A DNA stretch of 49,267 bases from Pirellulales bacterium. GTDB lineage: Bacteria; Planctomycetota; Planctomycetia; Pirellulales; JAICIG01. The position numbers and the translations under genes were made by a program. The DNA lies in NCBI GenBank assembly GCA_035533075.1, contig DATLUO010000262.1, positions 1 through 49,267 on the forward strand, in the 5' to 3' direction. Below, piece by piece: positions 7,932-17,740 of this stretch (position 1 is the stretch's first letter; every line of letters begins with the position of its first letter). The notes beneath the pieces are model-generated. The model did no database searches, was not told the DNA's origin, and was given only the letters and a program-made list of their open reading frames with translations.

Positions 7932-8863
7932 ATTGGCTCGCAATGCGAGCAGGTTACCTTCGGCGCGACCTGTTGGCTGAGGTTCATCTGGGCGATGCGT
8001 GCGGCACGCCGCGGGCCGCAGTCCGGGCAGTCGAAAAAACGGTCGATGTCCCACAGGTCGGCCAGCACGCGGCCGCGGCCCAGCGAAAGGCCATGCTCCA
8101 AGACCTGCTCCAGCGAGCGGATGGTGGGCGGCGAGAAGAGGCCGGCCGCGGCCAATTGTTCCATGATCCCGTTGCCGCCGCGCGTGGGAATGATCGCGCA
8201 GCAACCGACGCCGAGAGAGAAGGCGTATTCCAACGACCTGATCGCCCATTCGGCCCCCTCCTTCTCGCTCAAAAACGGAGGTCGCAAGAGAAGGAATGCC
8301 CGCACGGCAATCTTGCTGGCCAGCAAGAACTCGGCGGCGCGGGCGAAATCGTCGAGCGTCATGCCTTTGTTCAACCGCGGCAGGACTTCCGGGTGTACCG
8401 TCTCCAGTCCCAGCGCGACTTCCAGCTCGCTGCCGCAGGCGTCGCGAAACCGCGGGCACGCATCGCCGCAAAGCTTGGGATGGTTCTCCACGATGACGCG
8501 CTCGAACCGGCCGACGCGCCGGACAATGGCCGCGTGATCGTCGGGCGGAACGGCCTGCGAGTCGAAGAAATTGCCGCTGTTGTAAAGCTTGATCTGCCGT
8601 GCCGGCGGCAGCCTGGCCAAAGCATAGTCGATCTGCTCTGGAATTGCCCCGGGCGGCGTCGGCCCGTCGATCGTGTTTTTCCACAGGTCGCACATCAAGC
8701 AGCGCCAGGGGCATTCGCGGTCCGTGAGAAACACCGTGGCCACATCGACCATGTCGCCTTCCGCCGACGGTTCGCGCTCGACGAAGAAGGCGTAGGGCCG
8801 CCGGACATCGACGGCGTTTTTCGGAGGGCGTGCGGCGAGGACCGCGGGGGTCGATAAATCCAT
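7928..8863 (-). CDS. Radical SAM protein with C-terminal double CxxC
   Basis: 311 aa from ATG 8863. The Fe-S cluster motif is C51-x3-C55-x2-C58 ('CPWRCLMC'), as in radical SAM enzymes, which cleave S-adenosylmethionine to start radical chemistry in the cytoplasm. Further family-like stretches are 'IKLYNSGNFFD', 'ENHPKLCGD' and 'LEVALGLETVHPEVL', which resemble the Elp3/archaeosine-synthase-like branch (TIGR01210-type). The C-terminus has 'CPDC' and 'CSHC', probably a zinc site. Substrate unknown; tRNA modification is a guess from the branch. The TAG stop is formed by the dispersed repeat that follows. Earlier in-frame ATGs are rejected because the extra sequence is low-complexity. Confidence 0.85.
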   Translation of the reverse strand: MDLSTPAVLAARPPKNAVDVRRPYAFFVEREPSAEGDMVDVATVFLTDRECPWRCLMCDLWKNTIDGPTPPGAIPEQIDYALARLPPARQIKLYNSGNFFDSQAVPPDDHAAIVRRVGRFERVIVENHPKLCGDACPRFRDACGSELEVALGLETVHPEVLPRLNKGMTLDDFARAAEFLLASKIAVRAFLLLRPPFLSEKEGAEWAIRSLEYAFSLGVGCCAIIPTRGGNGIMEQLAAAGLFSPPTIRSLEQVLEHGLSLGRGRVLADLWDIDRFFDCPDCGPRRAARIAQMNLSQQVAPKVTCSHCEPM

Positions 8864-9338
8864 CAAATCTCGTGGGCCACGCCGCCAGGACGTGCGAAGC
8901 CGCCCGGCGGATATTTGTCTGGCTGGTAGAAATCTTACCGTTGAATGGGCTGTTTCGTCGAGCGCCGTTCCGCGGCGCCGCCTTTGTGACGTTTCCGCGG
9001 CCGGCGACGCCCTTGTGGGATTCGGCCGTCGACTCCGCGTCTGCCGTCTGCCATCTACGCTCTTGTGTTGTACTCCCGAACTGGCTTGGGCATCCCGGCG
9101 CGCCGGGATAGGCATCGCGCTCCGCCGTGATGGAATCTTCCGGCCCCGGACCGCGATCGCTCGTCTCTGATCATGCACGGCAACTGGCTTGCGCGGCTCT
9201 CGCCACTGCCCGATTCCCTCATCCCTCAACAAAGAGGGAGCCAATGTCCATGTCGGCTTCAGGCCGCAATGGGCCGGCGAGTTAAAGGCAGCGATCGAGA
9301 AGTGTCTGCAGACGGAAAAACCGTAGGGCGGGACGCCG
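8864..9338. other. 475-bp gap with one possible gene tail
   Basis: Between the radical SAM start and the regulator stop I see no full gene. On plus, 9171-9326 stays open and its last part reads like protein ('NVHVGFRPQWAGELKAAIEK'), ending at a TAG inside GTAGGGCGGGACG, a variant of the R1 repeat end. This may be the tail of a lost gene. The rest is GC-rich without a pattern I recognise. Confidence 0.35.
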
Positions 9339-11171
<1,833 letters not shown>

Positions 11172-11897
11172 AGGGTGCGGGAAAAGGGAAATGGGCCTGC
11201 TGACGGTGCCGACGGTTCTATTATAACCAAAAGCCCGTAGGGTGGGAGCGTGGGAGCGAAGGAGCGAAGGAGCGTGGGAGCGAAACGGAGAGGGGAGTAA
11301 ACGACGTCGCCCTTGGTGGGCCGGCGCTCGCAAACTCGCTGGTCCCATGGCATGCGCAAAATCGGGGGCAAGGAGGCGATCCGATGATGCGAGTTTTGTT
11401 CCGAATTGGGATTGTGTTTGCCACCAGCTTTAGCTGGTGGTCTGCGGCTGCCCACCCTTTTCCTTTGAGCCGGCTTCAGCCGGGCTTCCTGGACCGTCGC
11501 ACCATTCGGTATCGCGGGCGAGCGTTGAAGCCACGGTCGAGAAGCCCGGCTAAAGCCGGCTACCGAAGTCGGACCCCGTCCCGCAAACCACCAGCTAAAG
11601 CTGGTGGCAGAGCATCGAAGCCGGCTGAAGCCGGCTGAAGCCGGCTCATGGATCTGCGCCAGTTTCGCGCGATGTCGCATCTCGGAACAAAAACAGATCG
11701 CAACGTCATCGTCGGAAATCCTTCGTTTGCGCAGGCCAGTCCCACCCTACCTTGTAACGGAAGCCGTCGGCGCCGGGGCATCGCTTGGCCGCATGGCGTG
11801 TTCTCAAATCCGGATCGCGCGCGGCCAAGCTCTGCCCCAGCCACCGCCTGCGTCATGCACCCTTTACTTGGCGCGGCGGGCCGGTTGTAATCGGGCC
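11172..11897. repeat. Repeat-rich 726-bp intergenic region
   Basis: No gene is seen. 11237-11348 is a broken R1 pair: GTAGGGTGGGA, then tandem GGGAGCGAA/GGAGCGAA units, then an inverted R1 arm ending GGTCCCATGG. From 11420 to 11650 two alternating palindrome families occur: ACCAGCTTTAGCTGGTGG (11421, and its variant at 11589 with AAA) and CCGGCTTCAGCCGG or GCCGGCTAAAGCCGGC (11470, 11546, 11620-11646). Another R1 end (CCCACCCTAC) lies at 11742. These look like REP-type elements. Confidence 0.75.
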
Positions 11898-13367
11898 ATG
11901 AGCGATGCCGAGCAATACGATCCTTATGCCCTGCCGCCCGACGCGCTGCGCGAGCCGCCCCATAGCCTGTGGACCGCCCTGAAGCAGATCGGCCCCGGCA
12001 TCATCCTGGCAGGCAGCATCATCGGCACCGGCGAGTTGCTGCAAACCACGAAGATGGGCGCCGAACACGGCTTTCAGTTTCTGTGGTTGATCCTGTTCAG
12101 TTGCGTGGCCAAGGTGTTCATCCAGGTCGAGTTGGGGCGATATGCTTTGTCGTCCGGCAAGCCGACGCTCTCCGCGCTCGACGAGCTTCCCGGTCCGCGG
12201 CTGGGCGCCCATTGGCTCGTGTGGTGGTGGTTCTTCATGCTGCTGGCCACGGTGTTTCAGCTTGGTGCGATGGTGGGCGGCGTCGGTCAGGCCATGCATC
12301 TGCTCTGGCCGCAGAGCACCCAGGCCTTGGTCGAATGGCTTCAGCCGGTTGCTCCCTACCTGGCCCGCAAGTGCGGCGAGCATGCGGCTTATCCGTGGGC
12401 CGTGCCGACGGCACTGGTCGCCATCGGATTGTTGCTCAGCGGCGGCTACAAACGTATTGAAATCATCACCACCGTGCTGGTCGTGGCGGTGACCGGCGTG
12501 ACGGTGGCCTGCGTGCTGGCACTTCCCTTCACCGGCTACCCGGTGCCTTGGAAGGAGGTGGGCCGGGGACTGGCGGTGTCGCTGCCCGCCGGGGGCAAAG
12601 GCGTGGCCATTGCCTTTTCGGTGTTCGGCATCACGGGCGTCGGCGCGTCGGAGTTGTTCGCCTATCCCTATTGGTGCCTGGAGAAGGGATACGGCCGATA
12701 CACGGGAGTCCGGCAGGACAACGAGGCCTGGGCGCACCGCGCGCGGGGGTGGATGCGGGTGCTGTCGCTCGATGCCTGGGTGAGCATGGCGGTGTTCACC
12801 GTGGCGACGGTGGCGTTCTATTTCATGGGCGCCGGCGTGCTGCACCGGCTGGGCATGATCCCGGAAAAGGACCACATGATGGAGCAGCTTGCCCAGATGT
12901 ACGTTCAAGCGTTCGGGCATCCTTGGACCAAGACACTGTTCTTGATCGGCGGCAGCGTGGTGCTGTTCAAGACGCTGTACGTCGCCACCGCCGGCAATAG
13001 CCGCCTTTCGGCCGACTTTCTCCGCCTGGCGAAGATTGCCCGTCATCCCGACGCCGCGGCCCGCGGCCGCTGGGTGAACCGCTTTTGCGTGTTCTATCCG
13101 CTCTTGGCTTTGTGCTTGTTTCTGCTGTTCGGCGATCCGGCCTTCATGGTGCTGTTGGGCGGTTTCGCCCAGGCGGCGACGTTGCCCGTGATTTCCGGGG
13201 CCGCGCTTTACTTGCGGTTTCGGCGGACCGACCGCCGGTTGGCGCCCTCGCGTTTCACCGACGTCTGCGTGTGGCTGGCGTTTCTTTTGATCGCGGCGGC
13301 GGCGATGTACGCGGTGCCGACGAGCGTCCGGGGCATTTGGACCGCACTGTGGAGTATGCTGTGGTAG
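11898..13367 (+). CDS. Nramp family divalent metal ion transporter-like protein
   Basis: 489 aa from the ATG at 11898; upstream in-frame sequence is repeat-derived and is excluded. Around eleven membrane helices are visible. The first reads 'GPGIILAGSIIGTGELLQTT', the position where Nramp proteins carry the helix-1 metal-binding motif, here without the classical DPGN. Later helices include 'FSVFGITGVGASELFAYPYW' and 'LFLIGGSVVLFKTLYVATA'. Canonical Nramp proteins import Mn2+ or Fe2+ with protons across the inner membrane; because the DPGN and MPH signatures are not clear, this is a divergent (Nramp-related) member whose substrate should be left open. It stands alone with repeats upstream. Confidence 0.8.
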   Translation: MSDAEQYDPYALPPDALREPPHSLWTALKQIGPGIILAGSIIGTGELLQTTKMGAEHGFQFLWLILFSCVAKVFIQVELGRYALSSGKPTLSALDELPGPRLGAHWLVWWWFFMLLATVFQLGAMVGGVGQAMHLLWPQSTQALVEWLQPVAPYLARKCGEHAAYPWAVPTALVAIGLLLSGGYKRIEIITTVLVVAVTGVTVACVLALPFTGYPVPWKEVGRGLAVSLPAGGKGVAIAFSVFGITGVGASELFAYPYWCLEKGYGRYTGVRQDNEAWAHRARGWMRVLSLDAWVSMAVFTVATVAFYFMGAGVLHRLGMIPEKDHMMEQLAQMYVQAFGHPWTKTLFLIGGSVVLFKTLYVATAGNSRLSADFLRLAKIARHPDAAARGRWVNRFCVFYPLLALCLFLLFGDPAFMVLLGGFAQAATLPVISGAALYLRFRRTDRRLAPSRFTDVCVWLAFLLIAAAAMYAVPTSVRGIWTALWSMLW

Positions 13368-13449
13368 GCCGCTTTCTTTCTTCGCCGAGTCGATTGCGTT
13401 GGATACAATGATTGTGGACCGCTCGTTAATTTGGGCACGGAGAATCATT

Positions 13450-13704
13450 ATGCCGTTCATGAAAGACCAGGCGTTTACCGGCGAGGGGCAGCAATTCTTG
13501 GGCAGGTACCATTCAACCTTCCGCAGCGAAGGCGGACAGGTGGTTGCTCATTTATTCGAGCGGCAAGGTTGGCTAGTGGCCTACATCTACTTTGCGCCGG
13601 GCTGGGATGCGACAACGGCGACCGACCGATACTGGAGTGAATTGACGCGATATGCCACGGAGCAGGGCTTTGCCGGTAAACTAAAGACAATTCTCTCCGA
13701 TTGA
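13450..13704 (+). CDS. Small protein of unknown function (84 aa)
   Basis: The ATG at 13450 is chosen over one at 13399 because CGGAG at 13437 gives an 8-base spacing. The product is soluble, aromatic-rich and probably alpha/beta ('GEGQQFLGRYHSTF', 'VVAHLFERQGWLVAYIYFAP'). I do not recognise the family. Its stop overlaps the start region of the next gene, so it is likely co-transcribed with the HEPN-like gene and with the small 14565-14822 gene. A toxin/antidote arrangement is possible from size and context but not shown. Confidence 0.6.
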   Translation: MPFMKDQAFTGEGQQFLGRYHSTFRSEGGQVVAHLFERQGWLVAYIYFAPGWDATTATDRYWSELTRYATEQGFAGKLKTILSD

Positions 13705-13712
13705 GCGCGCCG

Positions 13713-14560
13713 ATGCCCGAAGTGCGCGTGGCCGTTCGCCTCCCCTATCTGCTGCTCTTGCCCGATGGCGAGTATGCAACGCCCGCGGTTGGCGGAAGCA
13801 TCCGCCTGCGCGAGCAAAGCGAGCTGCATCAAGCTAACGAACCAGAAGAGCTACGAACGGAGGTATCGGCGCTCTTCGTCTGCGGATCGGAACAAGAGGA
13901 TGCGGTGAAACAGATTCGCGCGGTGCAAGCCGAGCGACTGCTGCGGCAAACGAATCACTTGCTCCGCTGGTATCGTGCGGTCAGCCGGCAACCGCGGGTC
14001 GCCGAACTGAGCCGCGCACAAGCAAGCCGGTTTTGTTTCACCGTAGAAGAGACCGGTGAGCTTTGGAGCGAACCGCTCGAGTATGGCGCCACGCCCGAGC
14101 CCTTGCCCGCGGAGATTGCCGAAATCCAGCAGTCGATCCGCGAGGGACTGGCCAGCGCCGCCGAGCCGTCTGTGGCCTCGCTGAGCATGCTCGACGCGGA
14201 GTACGCGATCAAAACCGGCCGTTTCCGCGAGGCGATCCTGTTTTGCTGGAGCGCGATCGATGCCACGTTCAGCAGGAAGTACGAAGCCCTTGTCGACGAC
14301 GCCTTGGCGGAGAATGGGACGATGCGCGCAGGTTTTTTCGCGGTCACGCCGATATTCCAATGCGCCACCGCATGAGCGCCGTGATGCATCTCGTCGCCAA
14401 CCGGTCGTTCTATCGCGAAGCGGGTTTGTGGGACGACCTTTCGCGCAGCTACGACCACCGGAACGGAATTATCCATAACGGCGCAAGTGCCACGGAGGCG
14501 GATGCGGAATTGGCACTATCGGTTGCCAAGCGGGTGGTGGCGATTATGGAGGCATGCTAA
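13713..14560 (+). pseudogene. HEPN-like protein, interrupted by a 1-base frameshift
   Basis: The reading frame from ATG 13713 continues to a stop at 14373-14375, but from about position 14312 coding sense moves to another frame: 'EWDDARRFF', then 'MSAVMHLVANRSFY', 'DDLSRSYDHRNGIIH' and a normal ending at 14560. One missing base near GGAGAATGGG (14310-14316) explains it, giving one ~282-aa protein. The C-terminal half is helical and carries 'RNGIIH', matching the HEPN R-x4-H RNase motif, with a typical 'FREAILFCWSAIDATF' first helix. HEPN proteins are often RNases in toxin or defence systems. Either the gene is broken or a base was lost in sequencing; the conserved sense after the shift favours a recent event. 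Confidence 0.6.
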
Positions 14561-14564
14561 GCCA

Positions 14565-14822
14565 ATGCCAGCAAATCTTGTTGCCTCGGGAAACACGTAC
14601 AATCCGAGCCTGATCGTGCTGCGCGATAAAGGCTACGAACTGTGGCTGGAAAAAGCGGAGAACGGATCGCTTTGGTGCGCGAGAAAAAACGGTCATAGCT
14701 TCCTGGCTTATTCCGGACCGGAGTTGCTTGGGGTCGTCACGCTTTGGGAATGCCTGGGCGACCACTGGAACCAGCAAACCCCCGACGTGCTGGGCGAACT
14801 GTTCGAGAAGAGGGACGATTGA
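14565..14822 (+). CDS. Small protein of unknown function (85 aa)
   Basis: The ATG at 14565 begins 5 bases after the stop of the frameshifted HEPN-like gene, with GGAGG at 14548-14552 as likely ribosome binding site. The product is compact, with 'NPSLIVLRDKGYELWLEK' and 'LLGVVTLWECLGDHW', a pattern I remember from small bacterial proteins often found near HEPN-like genes, but I know no function. The close spacing suggests a partner role, for example an antidote. No membrane or signal sequence. Confidence 0.6.
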   Translation: MPANLVASGNTYNPSLIVLRDKGYELWLEKAENGSLWCARKNGHSFLAYSGPELLGVVTLWECLGDHWNQQTPDVLGELFEKRDD

Positions 14823-14916
14823 TCGCTGCACTTCGCGTCGCTTGCCGATTTGCCGCTTGATTTCACCGCCAGGATTCGCCAAAATCCGGTCTTTAGTCCA
14901 GCAGGCCGAGAGAGCG

Positions 14917-15735
14917 ATGGTTTTCGATCAGATCGAATCACTCAAGCAGCAATACACTGACAAGTACGTGGTCGTCGATGATTCGCGGCCGGAACTGGCC
15001 CGCTTTCGCGGCCTGGCCGGGCGGATCAAGACCGTCAACATGAGCGGCCGAGCGTTGGTCGAGTTCGACGCTTACAACAACGTCGGCTGGTACGACATCG
15101 GTCTCGATTTTCTCAAGGTGGTCGACGAGCCGCCTGCCAAGCCCGCCGAGGCGCATGCCAAACCGGCCAAGGCGGCGCCGGCCAAGAAAGCCGAGCCAGG
15201 CCCCAAGGCAGCGGCCGGCGAAAAGAAACTCTCGCCGTTGGAAATGGCCCGTGCCCAAGGCGCCGCCAAAAAGCCGGGCGAGGCGCCCAAGAAATCGACC
15301 AGCGACATCCTGGCGGCCGCTCGCGCCGGCAAGTCGCCCACTCCGGCGAAGGCAGCCCCGGCTGCGAAGGCCGAGGCTGCTCCGGCCGCTCCGGACGGCG
15401 AAAAGAAGAAGCTGAGCACCTCGGAGATTATCGCGGCCGCCCGTGCCAAGGCCGGTGCGGGCGCTGCTCCCGTAGCCAAGGCCCCCGAAGCGGCACCGCC
15501 CGCGCCCGCCGCAAGCCAGCCGACGACGGCCGAAATCCTGGCGGCGGCGCGCCGCAAGGTGGCGCCGGCTGAGAACGCCGCGCCCGTCGAAGCGCCCGTT
15601 GCTGAATCGCCGGCCGAGGAAGCCTCGGCCGCTACCGTCGCAGTCGAGAAGCCTGCCAAGGCTATTCCGGCGGGGGACCGCCCCACAACGACAGCCGAAA
15701 AAATCGCCTGGTGTCGCCAGCACGACGCGAAATAG
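14917..15735 (+). CDS. Ala/Pro/Lys-rich protein with repeated EI(L/I)AAAR motifs
   Basis: 272 aa from the ATG at 14917 (CGAGAGAG upstream). Residues 1-68 form a conserved-looking small domain ('KYVVVDDSRPELARFRGL', 'RALVEFDAYNNVGWYDIGL'), possibly an SH3-like barrel. The rest is disordered Ala/Pro/Lys linker carrying a spaced short motif: 'LSPLEMARAQG' (~105), 'STSDILAAARAG' (~127), 'LSTSEIIAAARAK' (~165), 'TTAEILAAARRK' (~202) and 'TTAEKIAWCRQHD' (~257). Evenly spaced helical motifs on a flexible tail suggest multivalent binding to one partner. No known function. I would call it cytoplasmic because no signal peptide is present. Confidence 0.75.
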   Translation: MVFDQIESLKQQYTDKYVVVDDSRPELARFRGLAGRIKTVNMSGRALVEFDAYNNVGWYDIGLDFLKVVDEPPAKPAEAHAKPAKAAPAKKAEPGPKAAAGEKKLSPLEMARAQGAAKKPGEAPKKSTSDILAAARAGKSPTPAKAAPAAKAEAAPAAPDGEKKKLSTSEIIAAARAKAGAGAAPVAKAPEAAPPAPAASQPTTAEILAAARRKVAPAENAAPVEAPVAESPAEEASAATVAVEKPAKAIPAGDRPTTTAEKIAWCRQHDAK

Positions 15736-15745
15736 ACAGCACGCC

Positions 15746-17125
15746 TCACGCCAACAACTCAGGCACCACATCGCCGGCCGGGACGACGCGATGCGGCCGC
15801 TGAAGCTGATCGTAAATCTCGTGCTGGTTGGGAACGCCCAACGCGTGGTAAATGGTCGACAGAATGTCGCCCGGCACCAGCGGATTGCTGGCCGGATAGG
15901 CGCCGGTGCCGTCGCTCGAACCGAATACGAGTCCGGCTTTGAAACCGCCTCCGAACAACATCAAGCTGTAGCAATAGTTCCAGTGATCGCGGCCGCCGTT
16001 GTTGCCGTTGATCCGCGGAGTGCGGCCGAAGTCGCCGAACACCGCCACGATGGTCCGCTCGAGCAGGCCGCGATCGACGAGATCGTTGACCAAGCTGCTG
16101 CACGCCGCATCGAGCTGCGGCAGAAGCGTCGTCTTGAGGTTCTGGAAATTACTGCCGTGCGTATCCCAGGTGGCATTGGCGTTCGGTGCCCAGGAGATCG
16201 TCACCAGCCGCGTGCCGCGCTCGATCAGCCGCCGGGCCAGCAGCACGCTCTGGCCGTAGACATTGCGTCCATAGCGGTCACGGTCGGCGTCGGTTTCCTC
16301 GGCCAACCGGAACGCCCGCTGCGTTTCATCGGAGGTGAGCAGATTCAGCGCGACGCCTTGCGCCGCGGTCATCTCCGCGGCGGCCGATCGACCCGCGCTC
16401 GATGCCAAGCGGGCGCCGAGCGTGCTGAACAGTTGCCTCCGGCCATCGAGCCGCCCCGCAGAGACCTCCTCGCGCAGCGTCAGCTCGGGCACTTTGAAGT
16501 TGGGTGAATTGGGGTCTTCGAGGACGAACAGCGGATCGCAACTGCGGCCCATGAACCCGCCGAAGAAGCCGGGTTGCGGAGGATTGCCGGCGCCTTCCTG
16601 AGTGATGTACGGCATGTGGACGTGCGAAAGCACGTTGGGGGGCGTGGGCCGCAGTTTCGACAGTACGGCTCCCATGCAGGGATGATCGGTCGGCGAAGCC
16701 AGCCCGCCGCGCTCGCCGCGGTCCAGCCCGGTGAGCGCCGTATAGACCGCGGCGCCGTGCGAATTGTTGACGCTGTGGTGCATCGACCGCACGACGGTGG
16801 CCCGGTGCATCCACCGGGCCACCTTCGGCAGGTGCTCGCTCATCTGGTAGCCCGGCAGCGAGGTGGAAATGGGCTTGAATTCGCCCCGAATGCCTTCCGG
16901 CGCATCGGGCTTCATGTCCCATATATCGAGATGGCTGGGACCGCCATCGAGAAACAGCAGGATGCAGTTGTCGGCGGTCGGGCGAATGCCGTAGCGGGCG
17001 GCCGATTCGGCGGCCAACAAATCGGGCAAGGACAAACCGCAGCCCGCGGCGCCGAGCGCGCCCCAGTGCAACCACCGCCGACGCGACCAGCGGCGCACAA
17101 CGATGTTGTCGTCTTGATGGCCCAC
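15746..17125 (-). CDS. DUF1501 domain-containing secreted protein (Tat leader)
   Basis: 459 aa. The GTG at 17125 is used because GAGGAG lies 6 bases before it. The N-terminus has a twin-arginine type leader ('VVRRWSRRRWLHWGALGAAG'), so folded export is expected. The body is a sulfatase/alkaline-phosphatase-like DUF1501 fold: 'LFLDGGPSHLDIWDMKP', 'MHHSVNNSHGAAVYT', 'FGDFGRTPRINGNNGGRDHW' and 'GDILSTIYHALGV'. DUF1501 proteins are very numerous in planctomycetes and usually sit beside DUF1549/DUF1553 cytochrome-like genes; here no such partner is present. Reaction unknown. It is the only gene between the AAAR-motif protein and the cyanophycin locus, both strands considered. Confidence 0.92.
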   Translation of the reverse strand: MGHQDDNIVVRRWSRRRWLHWGALGAAGCGLSLPDLLAAESAARYGIRPTADNCILLFLDGGPSHLDIWDMKPDAPEGIRGEFKPISTSLPGYQMSEHLPKVARWMHRATVVRSMHHSVNNSHGAAVYTALTGLDRGERGGLASPTDHPCMGAVLSKLRPTPPNVLSHVHMPYITQEGAGNPPQPGFFGGFMGRSCDPLFVLEDPNSPNFKVPELTLREEVSAGRLDGRRQLFSTLGARLASSAGRSAAAEMTAAQGVALNLLTSDETQRAFRLAEETDADRDRYGRNVYGQSVLLARRLIERGTRLVTISWAPNANATWDTHGSNFQNLKTTLLPQLDAACSSLVNDLVDRGLLERTIVAVFGDFGRTPRINGNNGGRDHWNYCYSLMLFGGGFKAGLVFGSSDGTGAYPASNPLVPGDILSTIYHALGVPNQHEIYDQLQRPHRVVPAGDVVPELLA

Positions 17126-17172
17126 GCAATACTCCTCTGAAGCCCTGGAATGCCCGGCCTTGATTGTACCCG

Positions 17173-17670
17173 CTACAAAAACCTTTCCAGCAGCCGGCGG
17201 CCGGCCGTATCGAGCTGGCGAAGGTCGCGAATCAGGTAACGCATGCGATGGCTGTCGGTGATCGTCGCCTGATGACGGCCCAAGCGACGGACGTTCTCCT
17301 CGCTCTCGACGACAAAGGTCGTCGTTCCGCGGTCGGTTTCCACCGTCCACTCCGTGGGCGACAGGCCCGACGAGATGCGCACGATCCGCTGGATCTCCGG
17401 AATGAAATCGCGGCGTGCCAGGTCAGACTCGATCAGCTCTCGTTCGTCGGCCGGCAGCTTCGTCAGGTCTTCACAGCAGGCCAGTTCGGCGCCGCGGCTG
17501 TCACAGATCGAGATGTGTCGGGTCGGATCAGTAATGGGAAAGGCCCGCACCGGAACCACGTTTTCGTGACGCCGTCCGTCGGCATCGGTGAAGATAAGTT
17601 GCCCCCACGCGTCCTGAGTCAGGCCGGTGGTGAGCACGGGCGGAGCGTCGAGGGGAAGGTCTTCGTTCAT
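17173..17670 (-). CDS. DUF1854 family protein, cyanophycin-locus associated
   Basis: 165 aa. Features such as 'VRAFPITDPTRHISICDSRG', 'LIESDLARRDFIPEIQRI', 'PTEWTVETDRG' and 'RYLIRDLRQLD' match the DUF1854 family as I remember it. Members are found next to an ABC exporter and cyanophycin synthetase in proteobacteria, and reference annotations call them cyanophycin metabolism-associated. The gene follows the ABC transporter on the same strand, ~70 bases downstream with an A/T repeat between. It is cytoplasmic with no membrane segment; it may regulate or couple the transporter. Biochemical function unknown. Confidence 0.85.
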   Translation of the reverse strand: MNEDLPLDAPPVLTTGLTQDAWGQLIFTDADGRRHENVVPVRAFPITDPTRHISICDSRGAELACCEDLTKLPADERELIESDLARRDFIPEIQRIVRISSGLSPTEWTVETDRGTTTFVVESEENVRRLGRHQATITDSHRMRYLIRDLRQLDTAGRRLLERFL

Positions 17671-17738
17671 GATTTTGGATTGCGGATTTTGGATTTTGGA
17701 TTGGAATGGCGAACAATCCAAAATCGAAAATCCAAAAT
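17671..17738. repeat. Inverted 'GATTTTGGATT' repeats
   Basis: Tandem GATTTTGGATT-like units on the left face AATCCAAAATC and AAATCCAAAATGG units on the right, separated by GGAATGGCG. This AT-rich inverted element contrasts with its GC-rich surroundings and lies between two genes of one transcript. Confidence 0.6.
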
Positions 17739-17740
17739 GG

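Noticed and set aside
11604-11897. Longer N-terminus of the Nramp-like protein
   Set aside because: The extra ~98 codons are translated repeat palindromes; homologous sequence begins after ATG 11898.
11853-13460. 535-aa minus frame opposite the Nramp-like gene
   Set aside because: His/Gln/Arg-rich antisense of membrane helices, a typical artefact.
16326-17129. Long Arg-rich open frames on the strand of DUF1501 and other GC-rich genes
   Set aside because: Shadow frames of real genes caused by high GC; Arg/Pro/Ala composition without domains.
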